In this document: piece after piece, positions 1-8,495 of the stretch
How positions within the stretch are numbered: position 1 is the stretch's first letter
Layout: each line of letters starts with the position of its first letter
NCBI GenBank assembly: GCA_014385025.1
Contig: JACRTB010000018.1
Span: 1-57,784 of the forward strand
Length of the DNA stretch: 57,784 bases
Origin: Yanshouia hominis
Lineage (GTDB): Bacteria > Bacillota > Clostridia > Oscillospirales > Ruminococcaceae
Direction of reading: 5' to 3'
Notes under the pieces: generated by a model
Databases searched by the model: none
What the model saw: only the letters and a program-made list of their open reading frames with translations
What the model was told of the DNA's origin: nothing
Made by a program: the position numbers and the translations under genes

Positions 1-180
1 CGCGCGCTGCGGCAGAAGGGCTGGCACATGGCCTATGTCGAATATCTCAACCACGAGAACACGAGCGGGAGCAATGAGATCCTGCTTGACCTTCAGCGCA
101 CCGGACGGGACAGCGATCCCAACGATGTGATCGAGATGATCCGCAACGTCGAGGGGGTTCTCTTCGTCGAGGATATCTGA
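1..180 (+). CDS. C-terminal fragment of a gene cut by the window edge, possibly ACT-like domain
   Basis: The first 59 codons are open in frame 1 and end at a TGA at 178-180. The residues ([10 protein letters not shown] ... [10 protein letters not shown] ... [17 protein letters not shown]) have the strand-helix-strand rhythm of a small regulatory ACT-like domain, such as the cytosolic tail of MgtC/SapB-type membrane proteins. The rest of the protein lies outside the window, so the family is a guess. A hairpin follows directly, which fits a real 3' end. Confidence 0.45.
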   Translation, partial: RALRQKGWHMAYVEYLNHENTSGSNEILLDLQRTGRDSDPNDVIEMIRNVEGVLFVEDI

Positions 181-200
181 GCTTTTCTCCTTTTCTTCAA

Positions 201-232
201 GGGACTCCGCGGGCGGGCGCCGGCGGGGTCCC
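201..232 (+). terminator. hairpin after the partial first gene
   Basis: A 10-bp stem (GGGACTCCGC with GCGGGGTCCC, one G-T pair) closes a 12-nt loop, 20 nt after the stop codon. The downstream tract is only weakly T-rich, so it is a modest intrinsic terminator. Confidence 0.5.
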
Positions 233-251
233 TCTCCATATTTAGGGAGCG

Positions 252-281
252 TTGACACCCTTTTGCCCGCCATGATAGAAT
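252..281 (+). promoter_or_regulatory. predicted glpK promoter
   Basis: TTGACA at 252-257 and TAGAAT at 276-281 are separated by 18 bp. Initiation about 7 nt later would leave a leader of only about 11 nt, just holding the ribosome-binding site AAGGAAGGG. A 15-mer over the -35 box (243-257) matches the catabolite-response cre consensus with about two mismatches, which is suggestive only. Confidence 0.45.
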
Positions 282-298
282 CAAAAGGAAGGGATGGG

Positions 299-1801
299 AT
301 GGATTTGGAAAAGCGTTTTATTCTCGCGCTCGACCAGGGCACGACCAGCTCGCGGGCGATCCTTTTCGACAGCGGGCAGCGGATTGTGTCGGTGGCCCAG
401 CGTGATTTTGCCCAGCACTATCCGCGCGAGGGATGGGTGGAGCACGACCCGATGGAGATTTATTCGACACAGGCGGGGATGATGGCCGAGGCCGTGACGA
501 AAAGCGGAATCGACCCGCGAAAGATTGCGGCGATCGGCGTGACCAATCAGCGTGAGACGGCCATCGTCTGGGAGCGCGCGACCGGACGCCCCGTTTATCC
601 GGCCATCGTCTGGCAGTGCCGGCGTACCGCGGCCATCTGCGACCGTCTGAAGGCGGAGGGTGCGGGGGAGATGATCCGAAAAAAGACGGGTCTTCTGATC
701 GACGCCTATTTTTCGGCAACGAAAATCCGCTGGATTCTCGACGAAGTTCCCGGCGCACAGCAGAGGGCCGAGCGGGGGGAGCTGCTTTTCGGCACCGTTG
801 ACAGCTGGCTGATCTGGAAGCTGACCGGAGGAGCGGCGCATGTCACCGATCCGACCAATGCCTCCCGCACGATGCTCTATAACATTCATACCCTCGACTG
901 GGATCAGGAGCTGCTCGACCTGCTTTCGATTCCGCGCGCCATGCTGCCCGAGGTCAGGTCCTCGAGTGAAATTTACGGATATACCGATCTCTGCGGCGTG
1001 CGCGTGCCGATCGCGGGCATCGCCGGAGACCAGCAGGCCGCGCTCTTTGGACAGTGCTGCTTCGAGAGGGGCGAGGCCAAAAACACCTATGGCACCGGCT
1101 GCTTTCTGCTGATGAACATGGGGGAAACGCCCTGCGAGAGCCGCAACGGCCTGATCACCACCGTCGCCGTTTCGCGCGGCGGAAGAATCCAGTATGCTCT
1201 CGAGGGCAGTGTTTTTGTCGGCGGAGCGGTGGTGCAGTGGCTGCGCGATGAGCTGCGCCTGATTTCCGACAGCGCGGAAATCGGTCCACTGGCGCGCACG
1301 GTGGAGGATACCGGCGGGGTCTACCTTGTTCCGGCCTTCACCGGGCTGGGCGCTCCTCACTGGGATATGTACGCCCGCGGCTGCGTCATGGGGCTGACCC
1401 GCGGAACCACCCGCGCCCATCTCGCCCGCGCCGCCGAGGAGTCGATCGCCTATCAGGTGGCGGAGCTGGTGGGCGCGATGGAACGGGACACCGGGACGGC
1501 GCTGAAGACTCTGAATGCGGACGGCGGAGCTTCCCGCGACGGATTCCTCATGCAGTTTCAGGCGGATATCCTCGGCCGTCCGGTGCGCCGTCCGGCCATT
1601 CTGGAAACAACGGCGCTCGGCGCGGCGCTGCTTGCCGGGCTGGCCGTCGGAGTCTGGGACAGCACGGAGCAAATCCGGCGCGGACGCGGGCAGGGCGCTT
1701 TGTTCTCCCCGGAGATGCCGCCGCAGCAGCGCGAACGCCTGCTTGCGGGCTGGTCCCGCGCGGTGGGGCACAGCAGGGGATGGGCCGGGCCTCAGGCTTG
1801 A
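299..1801 (+). CDS. glpK: glycerol kinase
   Basis: ATP-dependent phosphorylation of glycerol to sn-glycerol-3-phosphate in the cytoplasm; FGGY sugar-kinase family. The ATG at 299 is preferred over a TTG at 263 because AAGGAAGGG lies 6 nt upstream and gives 500 residues, the usual length. The N-terminal phosphate-binding motif [13 protein letters not shown], the [10 protein letters not shown] segment and the late FGGY signature around [16 protein letters not shown] are intact. The loop at about residues 226-234 (YGYTDLCG) is short and lacks the histidine that HPr phosphorylates in many Firmicutes GlpK enzymes. No glpF or glpD gene is adjacent; the gene has its own promoter and terminator and looks monocistronic. 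Confidence 0.96.
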   Translation: MDLEKRFILALDQGTTSSRAILFDSGQRIVSVAQRDFAQHYPREGWVEHDPMEIYSTQAGMMAEAVTKSGIDPRKIAAIGVTNQRETAIVWERATGRPVYPAIVWQCRRTAAICDRLKAEGAGEMIRKKTGLLIDAYFSATKIRWILDEVPGAQQRAERGELLFGTVDSWLIWKLTGGAAHVTDPTNASRTMLYNIHTLDWDQELLDLLSIPRAMLPEVRSSSEIYGYTDLCGVRVPIAGIAGDQQAALFGQCCFERGEAKNTYGTGCFLLMNMGETPCESRNGLITTVAVSRGGRIQYALEGSVFVGGAVVQWLRDELRLISDSAEIGPLARTVEDTGGVYLVPAFTGLGAPHWDMYARGCVMGLTRGTTRAHLARAAEESIAYQVAELVGAMERDTGTALKTLNADGGASRDGFLMQFQADILGRPVRRPAILETTALGAALLAGLAVGVWDSTEQIRRGRGQGALFSPEMPPQQRERLLAGWSRAVGHSRGWAGPQA

Positions 1802-1809
1802 CGTGAGTG

Positions 1810-1840
1810 ACGCGGGGAAGGAATCCTTCCCCGCGTTTCC
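1810..1840 (+). terminator. intrinsic terminator of glpK
   Basis: A perfect 12-bp stem (ACGCGGGGAAGG with CCTTCCCCGCGT) closes a 3-nt loop 9 nt after the glpK stop and is followed by a short T tract. Confidence 0.8.
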
Positions 1841-1884
1841 GTATGAGAACGGGCGAGGGGCCGTCCGCCGGATTTTGATTAAAC

Positions 1885-1940
1885 TTTCATTTATGAAATC
1901 TGATTTTTGTATTGACTTCAATAAAATTGTAGTTTATATT
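1885..1940 (+). promoter_or_regulatory. promoter of the DUF2089 gene with an upstream palindrome
   Basis: TTGACT (1912-1917) and TATATT (1935-1940) are spaced by 17 bp, in a very AT-rich island unlike its surroundings. A perfect 6+2+6 palindrome, TTTCAT-TT-ATGAAA (1885-1898), ends 13 bp before the -35 box and may be an operator, possibly for the DUF2089 protein itself. Confidence 0.65.
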
Positions 1941-1965
1941 AATTTTATTAAAGGGGGCGGGAGCG

Positions 1966-2268
1966 ATGCCGATTCAGAACATCCCGGACTGGATGTCCGG
2001 TCTTGAGGAGGAGGACCTGGTGTTCATCAGACGGTTTCTCCTCGCCTCCGGCTCGCTCAAGGAGGTGGCCGGGCAGTATGCGGTCAGCTATCCCACGGTT
2101 CGGCTGCGGCTTGACCGGCTGATCCAGAAGATTAAGATCAGCGAGGAGACCGCCGGGGAGCCATATATCGCGCTGATCAGGCGGCTGGCGGTCGGGGAAA
2201 AGATCGAGGTGGATGCGGCCCGGCAGCTGATCGCCGAATACCGCAGGCTCAGAAAGGAGGAATCCTGA
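1966..2268 (+). CDS. DUF2089 family protein, predicted DNA-binding
   Basis: 100 residues beginning at an ATG 9-15 nt after a G-rich ribosome-binding site. The segment FLLASGSLKEVAGQYAVSYPTVRLRLDRLIQKI is the hallmark of DUF2089 and reads as a sigma-like helix-turn-helix (GSLKEVA / SYPTVRLRLD). The family is uncharacterised; a transcriptional role is inferred from the fold. It is a short form without the N-terminal zinc ribbon of longer members. The stop codon overlaps the start of the next, membrane-protein gene, suggesting that the two act together, perhaps as a regulator and a membrane partner. Confidence 0.85.
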   Translation: MPIQNIPDWMSGLEEEDLVFIRRFLLASGSLKEVAGQYAVSYPTVRLRLDRLIQKIKISEETAGEPYIALIRRLAVGEKIEVDAARQLIAEYRRLRKEES

Positions 2269-2630
2269 TGGCAATTGCGACCGGAATGATCTGGGCGGTG
2301 CTGCTCTTTCTGCTGGCCGCGGCGGCTGGCATGCTTGTATTGCAGGCGTTCCTTTCCCGGAGGGAAAGCGGATGGCCGGGGTTGCTGCTGCCGGCCGTCT
2401 CCTTTGTTGGTGCGCTTCTGCCGGTGCTGGGCATGCTGTTCTTCGGCGTTGCCGGGGCCAATGGCGCGCGTGTCTGGATTGGCGGTACTGAGATTTGGAC
2501 GGCGGCGGGGACCCGTTTCCTGTTGTTCAATCTGCCCACCGTCGTTCTGCTGGCGATTTACTTTGCCTGCCGCAGGGGACGCCGCAACAGCGAAGAGCTG
2601 GAGAGGATGCGCGCACAGGAGCTTGAATAG
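2268..2630 (+). CDS. small membrane protein, partner of DUF2089
   Basis: 120 residues; the ATG overlaps the upstream TGA by one base (TGATG), so translation is coupled. Three hydrophobic segments are visible: about 5-27, about 42-64 and about 88-105, the last followed by a basic RRGRR stretch and a charged tail. No enzyme motif is seen. DUF2089 genes in Firmicutes are often followed by small membrane proteins, so this may be the sensor or target side of the pair. The family is not recognised. Confidence 0.75.
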   Translation: MAIATGMIWAVLLFLLAAAAGMLVLQAFLSRRESGWPGLLLPAVSFVGALLPVLGMLFFGVAGANGARVWIGGTEIWTAAGTRFLLFNLPTVVLLAIYFACRRGRRNSEELERMRAQELE

Positions 2631-2644
2631 CGCATATTACGGAT

Positions 2645-2811
2645 GAGAAAACGGGCTGGGCGGAAACGTTTTCCAAGCCCAATGGGTTTCTCAGGAGGGC
2701 GTTCCTTGAAAAAATCCTTGAGTGGGAACAGGCCGCGGAGCAATGCCCGGAGATGAAAATTGGCCGGAGCGGACAAAATTTTTGTCCGTTCCGGCGCGTC
2801 CTTTTAAAAGG
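2645..2811 (+). other. structured intergenic region before the heat-shock promoter
   Basis: This stretch has no gene. It holds an imperfect hairpin at 2645-2702 (outer arms GAGAAA and TTTCTC), then a near-perfect inverted repeat at 2763-2795 with 16-nt arms (GCCGGAGCGGACAAAA and its complement with one G-T), then the palindrome CCTTTTAAAAGG at 2800-2811. The second hairpin could terminate the DUF2089 operon in either direction, but a proper T run is missing. Confidence 0.5.
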
Positions 2812-2842
2812 GTGAAAATCTGTAAACAATTTATGAAAGCCC

Positions 2843-2871
2843 TTGACAAACCATGCGTAGAATGGTAAAGT
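2843..2871 (+). promoter_or_regulatory. heat-shock operon promoter
   Basis: TTGACA (2843-2848) and TAAAGT (2866-2871) are spaced by exactly 17 bp. The predicted start site falls inside the CIRCE element that follows, the classic arrangement for HrcA repression. Confidence 0.85.
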
Positions 2872-2875
2872 ACAC

Positions 2876-2902
2876 TTAGCACTCAAGATATTAGAGTGCT
2901 AA
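2876..2902 (+). promoter_or_regulatory. CIRCE operator
   Basis: A perfect CIRCE inverted repeat: TTAGCACTC, 9 bp, GAGTGCTAA. HrcA, encoded next, binds this element with help from GroEL in known systems. Its place just after the -10 box means binding would block initiation of hrcA-grpE-dnaK-dnaJ. Confidence 0.98.
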
Positions 2903-2972
2903 CGAAGAAGTTCAACGTACCAGATGCCATCGCACAAGGCGAGGGTTCCCGGCGCAAAGGAGGTCTTTGGTC

Positions 2973-4001
2973 ATGGCACTGGATGGCAGAAAGGCGCCGA
3001 TCCTGAAAATAGTGGTCGAACGGTTTATTCAGACCGGGGAACCGGTCGGCTCCAAGTATGTCGCACAGGCGATGGGAAATTCGGTTTCCTCGGCCACGAT
3101 CCGCAACGAGATGTCCGCGCTTGAGGAGGCCGGCCTGCTCGAGCAGCCCCATACCTCTTCGGGGCGGGTCCCGACCCACATGGGCTACCGGGTCTATCTC
3201 GACGAAATGATGGAGCAGGAGCCGCTGACCGCCCGTGAACGCGGCGAAATCGACGCCCTTTTCAATGTGCGCAACGCCGATCCCGATCAGCTTTTGCGGG
3301 ACGCCGCCGCGTCGCTCGCGGAACTGACCCGTCTGGCGGCTGTTTCGACGACTATGATTCCGCATACCGTCACCGTCAAGCGGGTGGAAATCATCTCCGC
3401 CGGAAGGCGCACGGCGGTCATTCTGCTGGTGGCCTCCTCGGGGGTCATCAAGAACAAGGTCTGCCGGGTTGATTTTGAGCTGACCGAGGCGGTGATCCGT
3501 TTCTTTGTCGAGTTCGCCAACAAGCAGCTTGTCGGGCGCAGTCTGGAGGAAATCACGAGCAGCTACCTCAATTCGGTGAGCGTTTCGCTCGGGGAATACG
3601 CCCGGCTTTTCATGCCGGTGTTCGCCGCCCTCTTCGATTTGGTGCGGGAGATCAACGACGGACAGTATTTCGCACGCGGCACCACCAATCTGCTCAGCTA
3701 TCAGGAGCTGGCCGAAACGGCCTATGATCTCTTGAGCTTTATCGAGCAGCCGCAGGAGATGCATGAGCTGATCTCGGGCCATTCGGCGCCGGTTCAGGTG
3801 TTGATCGGGCGGGAGGCGTCGGTCGCACAGCTTGCCGACAGCTCGGTGCTGATCGCGCGGTACAACATCGGGGAAAACGCCGCGGGGGCCATTGGAATCG
3901 TCGGGCCGGTGCGGATGAATTACGCGCGGCTGCTGCCACATCTGGAATATTTCGCATCCACCCTAGGCAAGCTTTTGAGCGAGACCTATACAGAACAATA
4001 A
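2973..4001 (+). CDS. hrcA: heat-inducible transcription repressor HrcA
   Basis: Repressor of class I heat-shock genes through CIRCE. The ATG at 2973 lies 9 nt after AAAGGAGG and gives 342 residues, typical for the family; a TTG at 2967 would be too close. The N-terminal winged helix (SVSSATIRNEMSALEEAGLL, about residues 36-55, followed by HTSSGRVPT) is textbook HrcA. The C-terminal GAF-like dimerisation half ends in the conserved VGPVRMNYARLLPHLEYF. It is the first gene of the operon behind CIRCE, so it is autoregulated. grpE follows after 35 bp. Confidence 0.98.
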   Translation: MALDGRKAPILKIVVERFIQTGEPVGSKYVAQAMGNSVSSATIRNEMSALEEAGLLEQPHTSSGRVPTHMGYRVYLDEMMEQEPLTARERGEIDALFNVRNADPDQLLRDAAASLAELTRLAAVSTTMIPHTVTVKRVEIISAGRRTAVILLVASSGVIKNKVCRVDFELTEAVIRFFVEFANKQLVGRSLEEITSSYLNSVSVSLGEYARLFMPVFAALFDLVREINDGQYFARGTTNLLSYQELAETAYDLLSFIEQPQEMHELISGHSAPVQVLIGREASVAQLADSSVLIARYNIGENAAGAIGIVGPVRMNYARLLPHLEYFASTLGKLLSETYTEQ

Positions 4002-4036
4002 GGCCGCGGCTGCGGCGCGCGAAGGGAGAATCCCGA

Positions 4037-4642
4037 ATGGAGGACAACATGAAAAACAGCGCCGAGGAGATCGAGCGCGAGGAACAGACTCCGCCCGCCG
4101 GGGCGGAAGAGGCCGCGCCGCCTGAGGAGGCGGCGGAGGCGGAAGACAAAAAGGAAGAAAAGAAGGGCTGGCGGGAAAAGCTCAAGAAAGAAGACCCCAG
4201 AGAGGCGGAGCTGAAAAAGCTTCAGGAGGACTATACCGCCCTCAACGACAAGTACCTGAGGCTGATGGCCGAGTACGACAACTTCCGCAAGCGTTCACAG
4301 CGCGAGCGGGACGCGCTCTATCCCGAGGCGACGGCGGCGGCGGTGAGCGGCTTCCTGACGGTGGTGGATAACTTCGAGCGGGCGCTCGCCGCGGAGTGCA
4401 GCGACCCCGAATACAAAAAGGGCACCGAGCTGACCTACAAGTCCCTGCTTGAAGCACTGGGCAGGCTCAAGGTCGAGGCGTTCGGGGAACCGGGCGAATC
4501 CTTTGACCCCAACTGTCACAACGCGGTCATGCATATCGAGGATGAGAGCCTTGAGCCCGGCACCATTGCGGAGGTTTTCCAGCGCGGCTACCGGCTGGGA
4601 GAACGGGTGATCCGCCACGCGATGGTCAAGGTGGCAAACTGA
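4037..4642 (+). CDS. grpE: nucleotide exchange factor GrpE
   Basis: Co-chaperone that releases ADP from DnaK. 201 residues: an acidic, low-complexity N-terminus rich in E, A and P (1-50), a long coiled-coil helix (about 55-105, with RLMAEYDNFRKRSQRER), and the beta head (FDPNCHNAVMHIEDE, GTIAEVFQRGYRLGERVIRHAMVKV). Two starts are possible. The ATG at 4037 has GGGAG 8 nt upstream; the ATG at 4049 has GGAGG 5 nt upstream and would remove four residues. The order hrcA-grpE-dnaK-dnaJ supports the call. Confidence 0.97.
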   Translation: MEDNMKNSAEEIEREEQTPPAGAEEAAPPEEAAEAEDKKEEKKGWREKLKKEDPREAELKKLQEDYTALNDKYLRLMAEYDNFRKRSQRERDALYPEATAAAVSGFLTVVDNFERALAAECSDPEYKKGTELTYKSLLEALGRLKVEAFGEPGESFDPNCHNAVMHIEDESLEPGTIAEVFQRGYRLGERVIRHAMVKVAN

Positions 4643-4657
4643 AGAAAAAGTTCCCTG

Positions 4658-4672
4658 CGGCGGACTCCGCCG
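4658..4672 (+). other. small hairpin between grpE and dnaK
   Basis: CGGCG-GACTC-CGCCG can fold in the 78-nt grpE-dnaK spacer. There is no T run, so it is more likely an RNA-stability or processing element than a terminator. The spacer otherwise holds the strong dnaK ribosome-binding site GGGAGG. Confidence 0.35.
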
Positions 4673-4720
4673 TGTACAAATAAAAATATACTGATTTGAT
4701 GATATTGGGAGGAATTTATT

Positions 4721-6565
4721 ATGGGAAAAATTATCGGCATTGACCTTGGCACCACCAATTCCTGCGTCGCCGTCATGGAGGGCGGCGAGCCTGTCGTAAT
4801 CCCGAACCCCGAAGGCGCGCGGACGACCCCTTCGGTTGTCGCCTTCTCCAAGACCGGCGAGCGGATGGTCGGGCAGGTTGCAAAGCGCCAGGCGATCACC
4901 AACCCGGACCGCACCATCAGCTCGATCAAGAGAAAGATGGGCTCCGATTACCACGTTGAGATCGACAGCAAGAAGTATACCCCGCAGGAGATTTCGGCCA
5001 TGGTCCTGCAGAAGCTCAAGTCCGACGCCGAGGCCTATCTCGGCCAGCCGGTTTCCGAGGCGGTTATCACCGTTCCGGCCTACTTCACCGATGCACAGCG
5101 CCAGGCGACCAAGGATGCCGGCCGCATCGCGGGCCTTGACGTCAAACGGATCATCAACGAGCCGACCGCTGCGGCGCTCGCCTACGGCGTTGACAAGGAA
5201 GCCGATCAAAAGGTCATGGTCTACGATCTGGGCGGCGGCACCTTCGATGTTTCGATCATCGAGATGGGAGACGGCGTGCAGGAGGTTCTCGCCACCGCCG
5301 GCAACAACCGCCTGGGCGGCGACGACTTCGACGACCGCCTGATCAAGTATATGGTTTCCGAGTTCAAGCGCGAGAGCGGCGTGGACCTCTCGGGCGACAA
5401 GATGGCGATGCAGCGCCTCAAGGAGGCCGCTGAAAAGGCAAAGATTGAGCTTTCCGGCATGACCACCGCGCAGGTCAACCTGCCCTTTATCACCGCCGAC
5501 GCCAACGGCCCGAAGCACCTCGATATGACCATCACCCGCGCCAAGTTCAACGAGCTGACCGCCGACCTCGTGCAGGCCACGATGGGTCCGGTGCGTCAGG
5601 CGCTCTCCGATTCCGGCCTCTCGGTGGGCCAGATCGACAAGGTTCTGATGGTCGGCGGCTCCTCGCGGATTCCCGCGGTCCTCGATGCGGTCAAGGGCTT
5701 CATCGGCAAGGACCCCTTCAAGGGCATCAACCCCGATGAGTGTGTCGCGGTCGGCGCGGCCATCCAGGGCGGCGTCCTCGGCGGCGACGTCAAGGGGCTG
5801 CTGCTGCTCGATGTCACCCCCCTGTCCCTCGGCATCGAAACGATGGGCGGCGTCTTTACCAAGATCATCGACCGCAACACCACCATCCCGACCAAGAAGA
5901 GCCAGATCTTCTCGACCGCCGCGGATAACCAGACCTCAGTGGAGGTCCATGTTCTGCAGGGCGAGCGCGAGATGGCGGCCGACAACAAGACGCTGGGCGT
6001 TTTCCGCCTCGACGGCATTCTGCCCGCCCGCCGCGGTGTGCCGCAGATCGAGGTGACCTTCGACATCGACGCGAACGGCATCGTGCACGTCTATGCGAAG
6101 GATAAGGGCACCGGCAAGGAACAGAACATCACCATTTCCTCCTCCACAAACATGTCCAAGGAGGATATCGAGAAGGCGGTCAAGGACGCGGAGCAGTTTG
6201 CCGAGACGGATAAGAAGCGCCGCGAGGAAGTGGATGTCCGCAACAACGCCGATCAGCTTGTCTATCAGACCGAGCAGGCCATCAGCGAGCTGGGCGACAA
6301 GATGGGAGCCAGCGAGAAGGGCGAGATCGAATCGAAGCTGAACGCCCTCAAGGAAGCTCTCAAGGGCACCGACATCGAACTGATCAAGACCGGCACCGAC
6401 GCCCTGCAGAAGAAATTCGCCGAAATTTCGGAGAAGGTTTACCGCGAGGCGGCCGCACAGCAGCAGGCCCAGCAGCCCGGCCCGGACGCGGGCGCGCAGG
6501 ACGCGCAGGGCGGCAGCACCGGCGGCTCGGATTATGTCGACGCCGACTTCAAGGACGCCGACTAA
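4721..6565 (+). CDS. dnaK: chaperone protein DnaK (Hsp70)
   Basis: ATP-dependent protein-folding chaperone. 614 residues, normal for a Gram-positive DnaK. The nucleotide-binding domain has all landmarks: [41 protein letters not shown] and the [13 protein letters not shown] motif. The substrate-binding domain begins near [22 protein letters not shown]-rich linker leads to the terminal VDADFKDAD, matching the usual acidic tail. The start is an ATG 8 nt after GGGAGG. It is the third gene of the CIRCE operon. Confidence 0.99.
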   Translation: MGKIIGIDLGTTNSCVAVMEGGEPVVIPNPEGARTTPSVVAFSKTGERMVGQVAKRQAITNPDRTISSIKRKMGSDYHVEIDSKKYTPQEISAMVLQKLKSDAEAYLGQPVSEAVITVPAYFTDAQRQATKDAGRIAGLDVKRIINEPTAAALAYGVDKEADQKVMVYDLGGGTFDVSIIEMGDGVQEVLATAGNNRLGGDDFDDRLIKYMVSEFKRESGVDLSGDKMAMQRLKEAAEKAKIELSGMTTAQVNLPFITADANGPKHLDMTITRAKFNELTADLVQATMGPVRQALSDSGLSVGQIDKVLMVGGSSRIPAVLDAVKGFIGKDPFKGINPDECVAVGAAIQGGVLGGDVKGLLLLDVTPLSLGIETMGGVFTKIIDRNTTIPTKKSQIFSTAADNQTSVEVHVLQGEREMAADNKTLGVFRLDGILPARRGVPQIEVTFDIDANGIVHVYAKDKGTGKEQNITISSSTNMSKEDIEKAVKDAEQFAETDKKRREEVDVRNNADQLVYQTEQAISELGDKMGASEKGEIESKLNALKEALKGTDIELIKTGTDALQKKFAEISEKVYREAAAQQQAQQPGPDAGAQDAQGGSTGGSDYVDADFKDAD

Positions 6566-6583
6566 CAAGGATTGCGAATTTGT

Positions 6584-6620
6584 GGCAAAGGCTCCTGACA
6601 AAGCGGTCGGGGGCCTTGCC
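6584..6620 (+). other. hairpin in the dnaK-dnaJ spacer
   Basis: GGCAAAGGCTCC (6584-6595) pairs with GGGGGCCTTGCC (6609-6620) with one bulged A, giving about 11 bp. There is no T run. It lies directly after dnaK and may lower read-through into dnaJ or protect the dnaK 3' end. Confidence 0.45.
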
Positions 6621-6644
6621 CTCTGTATAATCCTGTGATATGAT
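6616..6644 (+). promoter_or_regulatory. possible internal promoter for dnaJ
   Basis: TTGCCC (6616-6621) and TATGAT (6639-6644) are 17 bp apart; a TATAAT at 6626-6631 lacks a matching -35 box. The 190-bp dnaK-dnaJ spacer is long for an operon, so a second promoter is plausible but unproven. Confidence 0.35.
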
Positions 6645-6755
6645 GAACACTTGCAGGCCCGCCACGGGCCTTGGAGCCTGTTGGATCTTCGTCTCCGGCC
6701 GGAAGGACCGGACACGGAGCGTTTCAGACGGCTCCCAGAAGGGAGATGATGCGAT

Positions 6756-7913
6756 TTGGCCGAGAAGAGAGATTACTACGAGGTGCTGGGCGTACCCAAA
6801 ACCGCCTCGGATGATGAAATCAAAAAAGCCTACCGCAAACTCGCGAAGAAATACCATCCCGATATGAACCCGGGCGATAAAGAGGCCGAGGCGAAGTTCA
6901 AGGAAGTTGGCGAAGCGTACGAAATCCTCTCCGACCGGGAGAAGCGCGCGCGCTATGACCAGTTCGGCTTCGCGGGAGTCGATCCCAGCTATGGGGCAGG
7001 CGCGGGCGCGGGAGGCTATGCATCCGGCTTCGACGATATTGATTTGGGCGACCTGTTCGGCAGCTTCTTCGGAGGCTTCGGCGGCTCAACCCGGGCCCGC
7101 AACCCCAACGGACCGATTCGGGGCCGGGATATCAACATGAACATGACCCTCGCCTTTGAAGAAGCCGCGCTCGGGTGCAAAAAGGATATTGTAATCCCTC
7201 ACCTCGAGACCTGCGAAAGCTGCCATGGCAGCGGCGCGGCGGCGGGGTCCAACCCTGAAACCTGCCCGACCTGCGGCGGCTCGGGGACAATCCGCACCAC
7301 CGAGCGGACAATGCTGGGCACCATGCAGGTGCAGAAGACCTGTCCGCGGTGCGGCGGCAAGGGAAAGATCATCGGCAGTCCGTGCGCCGGCTGCGGCGGG
7401 CAGGGCCGGGTGCGCAAGCAGAAGAAGCTGACCGTCACGGTGCCGGCGGGCATCAACGACGGCCAGACCTTCACCCTGCGCGGCCAGGGCGATGCCGGCC
7501 AGAACGGCGGCCCCGCGGGCGACGCGAACATCACCGTGACGGTGCGGCCCGATCCGACCTACGAGCGGGACGGCTACGACATTTGGTGCGATATCCCGGT
7601 GACCTTCTCACAGGCGGCGCTCGGTGACGAAATCACCGTCCCGACGCTCGAGGGCAAGGTGAAGTACAATGTTCCCGAGGGTACCCAGTCGGGCACCGTG
7701 TTCCGCCTCAAGGGGCGCGGCGTGCCTTACATCAACGGGCGCGGCAAGGGGGATCAGTTCGTCCGGGTCAATGTTGAGGTGCCGAAATCGCTCAACGCCA
7801 AGCAGAAGCAGGCGCTGCGCGACTTTGAAGGAACCCTCGGCGCCAAGAACTATGAGAAGCGCAAGGGTTTCTTTGAACGGATCAAGGAATCCATGAAGGG
7901 CGAGGACGCATAA
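6756..7913 (+). CDS. dnaJ: chaperone protein DnaJ, type I
   Basis: J-domain co-chaperone that delivers substrate to DnaK and stimulates its ATPase. It starts at a TTG about 9 nt after GAAGGGAG, giving [13 protein letters not shown], the standard beginning; nearby ATGs are in another frame. 385 residues. J domain 1-70 with the HPD motif in [11 protein letters not shown], a G/F-rich region to about 125, and four zinc knuckles ([32 protein letters not shown]), then the C-terminal substrate domains. It is the last gene of the heat-shock operon. Confidence 0.98.
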   Translation: MAEKRDYYEVLGVPKTASDDEIKKAYRKLAKKYHPDMNPGDKEAEAKFKEVGEAYEILSDREKRARYDQFGFAGVDPSYGAGAGAGGYASGFDDIDLGDLFGSFFGGFGGSTRARNPNGPIRGRDINMNMTLAFEEAALGCKKDIVIPHLETCESCHGSGAAAGSNPETCPTCGGSGTIRTTERTMLGTMQVQKTCPRCGGKGKIIGSPCAGCGGQGRVRKQKKLTVTVPAGINDGQTFTLRGQGDAGQNGGPAGDANITVTVRPDPTYERDGYDIWCDIPVTFSQAALGDEITVPTLEGKVKYNVPEGTQSGTVFRLKGRGVPYINGRGKGDQFVRVNVEVPKSLNAKQKQALRDFEGTLGAKNYEKRKGFFERIKESMKGEDA

Positions 7914-7932
7914 AAGCGCCGCCCTGAATCAT

Positions 7933-7955
7933 AGCCCCTGGCTGTGCCGGGGGCT
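7933..7955 (+). terminator. first hairpin after dnaJ
   Basis: AGCCCCTGG and CCGGGGGCT form a 9-bp stem around a 5-nt loop, 19 nt after the stop. There is no T run; it probably works with the stronger palindrome at 8021. Confidence 0.45.
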
Positions 7956-8020
7956 TGCACAGGCTCCTTTGCAGCCTGTTTCCGGCAGAGCTTATAAGGT
8001 TCTGGCGTAATTCTTTCCGC

Positions 8021-8052
8021 GCAAAAGGGCGGCCCGCGGGCCGCCCTTTTGC
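8021..8052. terminator. 32-bp perfect palindromic terminator of the heat-shock operon
   Basis: Positions 8021-8036 are perfectly complementary to 8037-8052. The G+C core GGGCGGCCCG/CGGGCCGCCC is flanked by AAAA on the left and TTTT on the right, so an intrinsic terminator forms on both strands. Confidence 0.8.
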
Positions 8053-8056
8053 TGTC

Positions 8057-8373
8057 CCTGTCCGACCGGCGCGCGGAGCGCCGGAAACGTCTGCCCGGCC
8101 GGTGGGGAAACGCGTTGCCGCAGAATCGGCATCCAGGAAAACCGCTTGCGCGGGTCTTTTCGCGCCGTCAGGCGGGGAATCGCACAGGTCCTCCCCCAAA
8201 ACAGCCGAAATTCGACTTGGTACCCTTTCCGCTGTCCGGCAGGGATTTCCTGCCGGACAAGAACTCCGCGGAACACAGGCCCGCAAGCGGTTTTCCCGTG
8301 AATCCGGCTTCCGCCGGATGGAGTGCGGCGAAGCGGCCAACCGCCGGAAAGGCGGAGGACAGCCAAAGAGAAA
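8057..8373. other. gene-free, GC-rich intergenic stretch
   Basis: Several frames are open here only because of base composition; none has a ribosome-binding site or family motif. Two hairpins stand out: TGTCCGGCAGG/CCTGCCGGACA at 8233-8259 (11 bp, 5-nt loop) and ATCCGGC/GCCGGAT near 8302-8320. No function can be assigned. Confidence 0.5.
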
Positions 8374-8400
8374 TCCCCGCTTCGGCTGCCGAAGCGGGGA
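8374..8400 (-). terminator. terminator of ytvI
   Basis: A 12-bp stem with a 3-nt loop (TCCCCGCTTCGG / CCGAAGCGGGGA) is followed on the minus strand by ATTTCTCTTT. It lies about 95 bp beyond the ytvI stop. Confidence 0.7.
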
Positions 8401-8495
8401 CAACGCGGGCGGGACCGCCCGGACCTTTCAGGCGGGGGGTGGCGGAGGCCCGGACTTTTTTGAACAGGCGCATGGGGCGTTTTGAACGCGGCCTT

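Noticed and set aside
281-1921. A 546-codon frame opposite glpK
   Set aside because: GC-driven antisense shadow of a well-supported gene with no family features; similar shadows oppose dnaK, nrdD, metG, mfd, gpmI and others.
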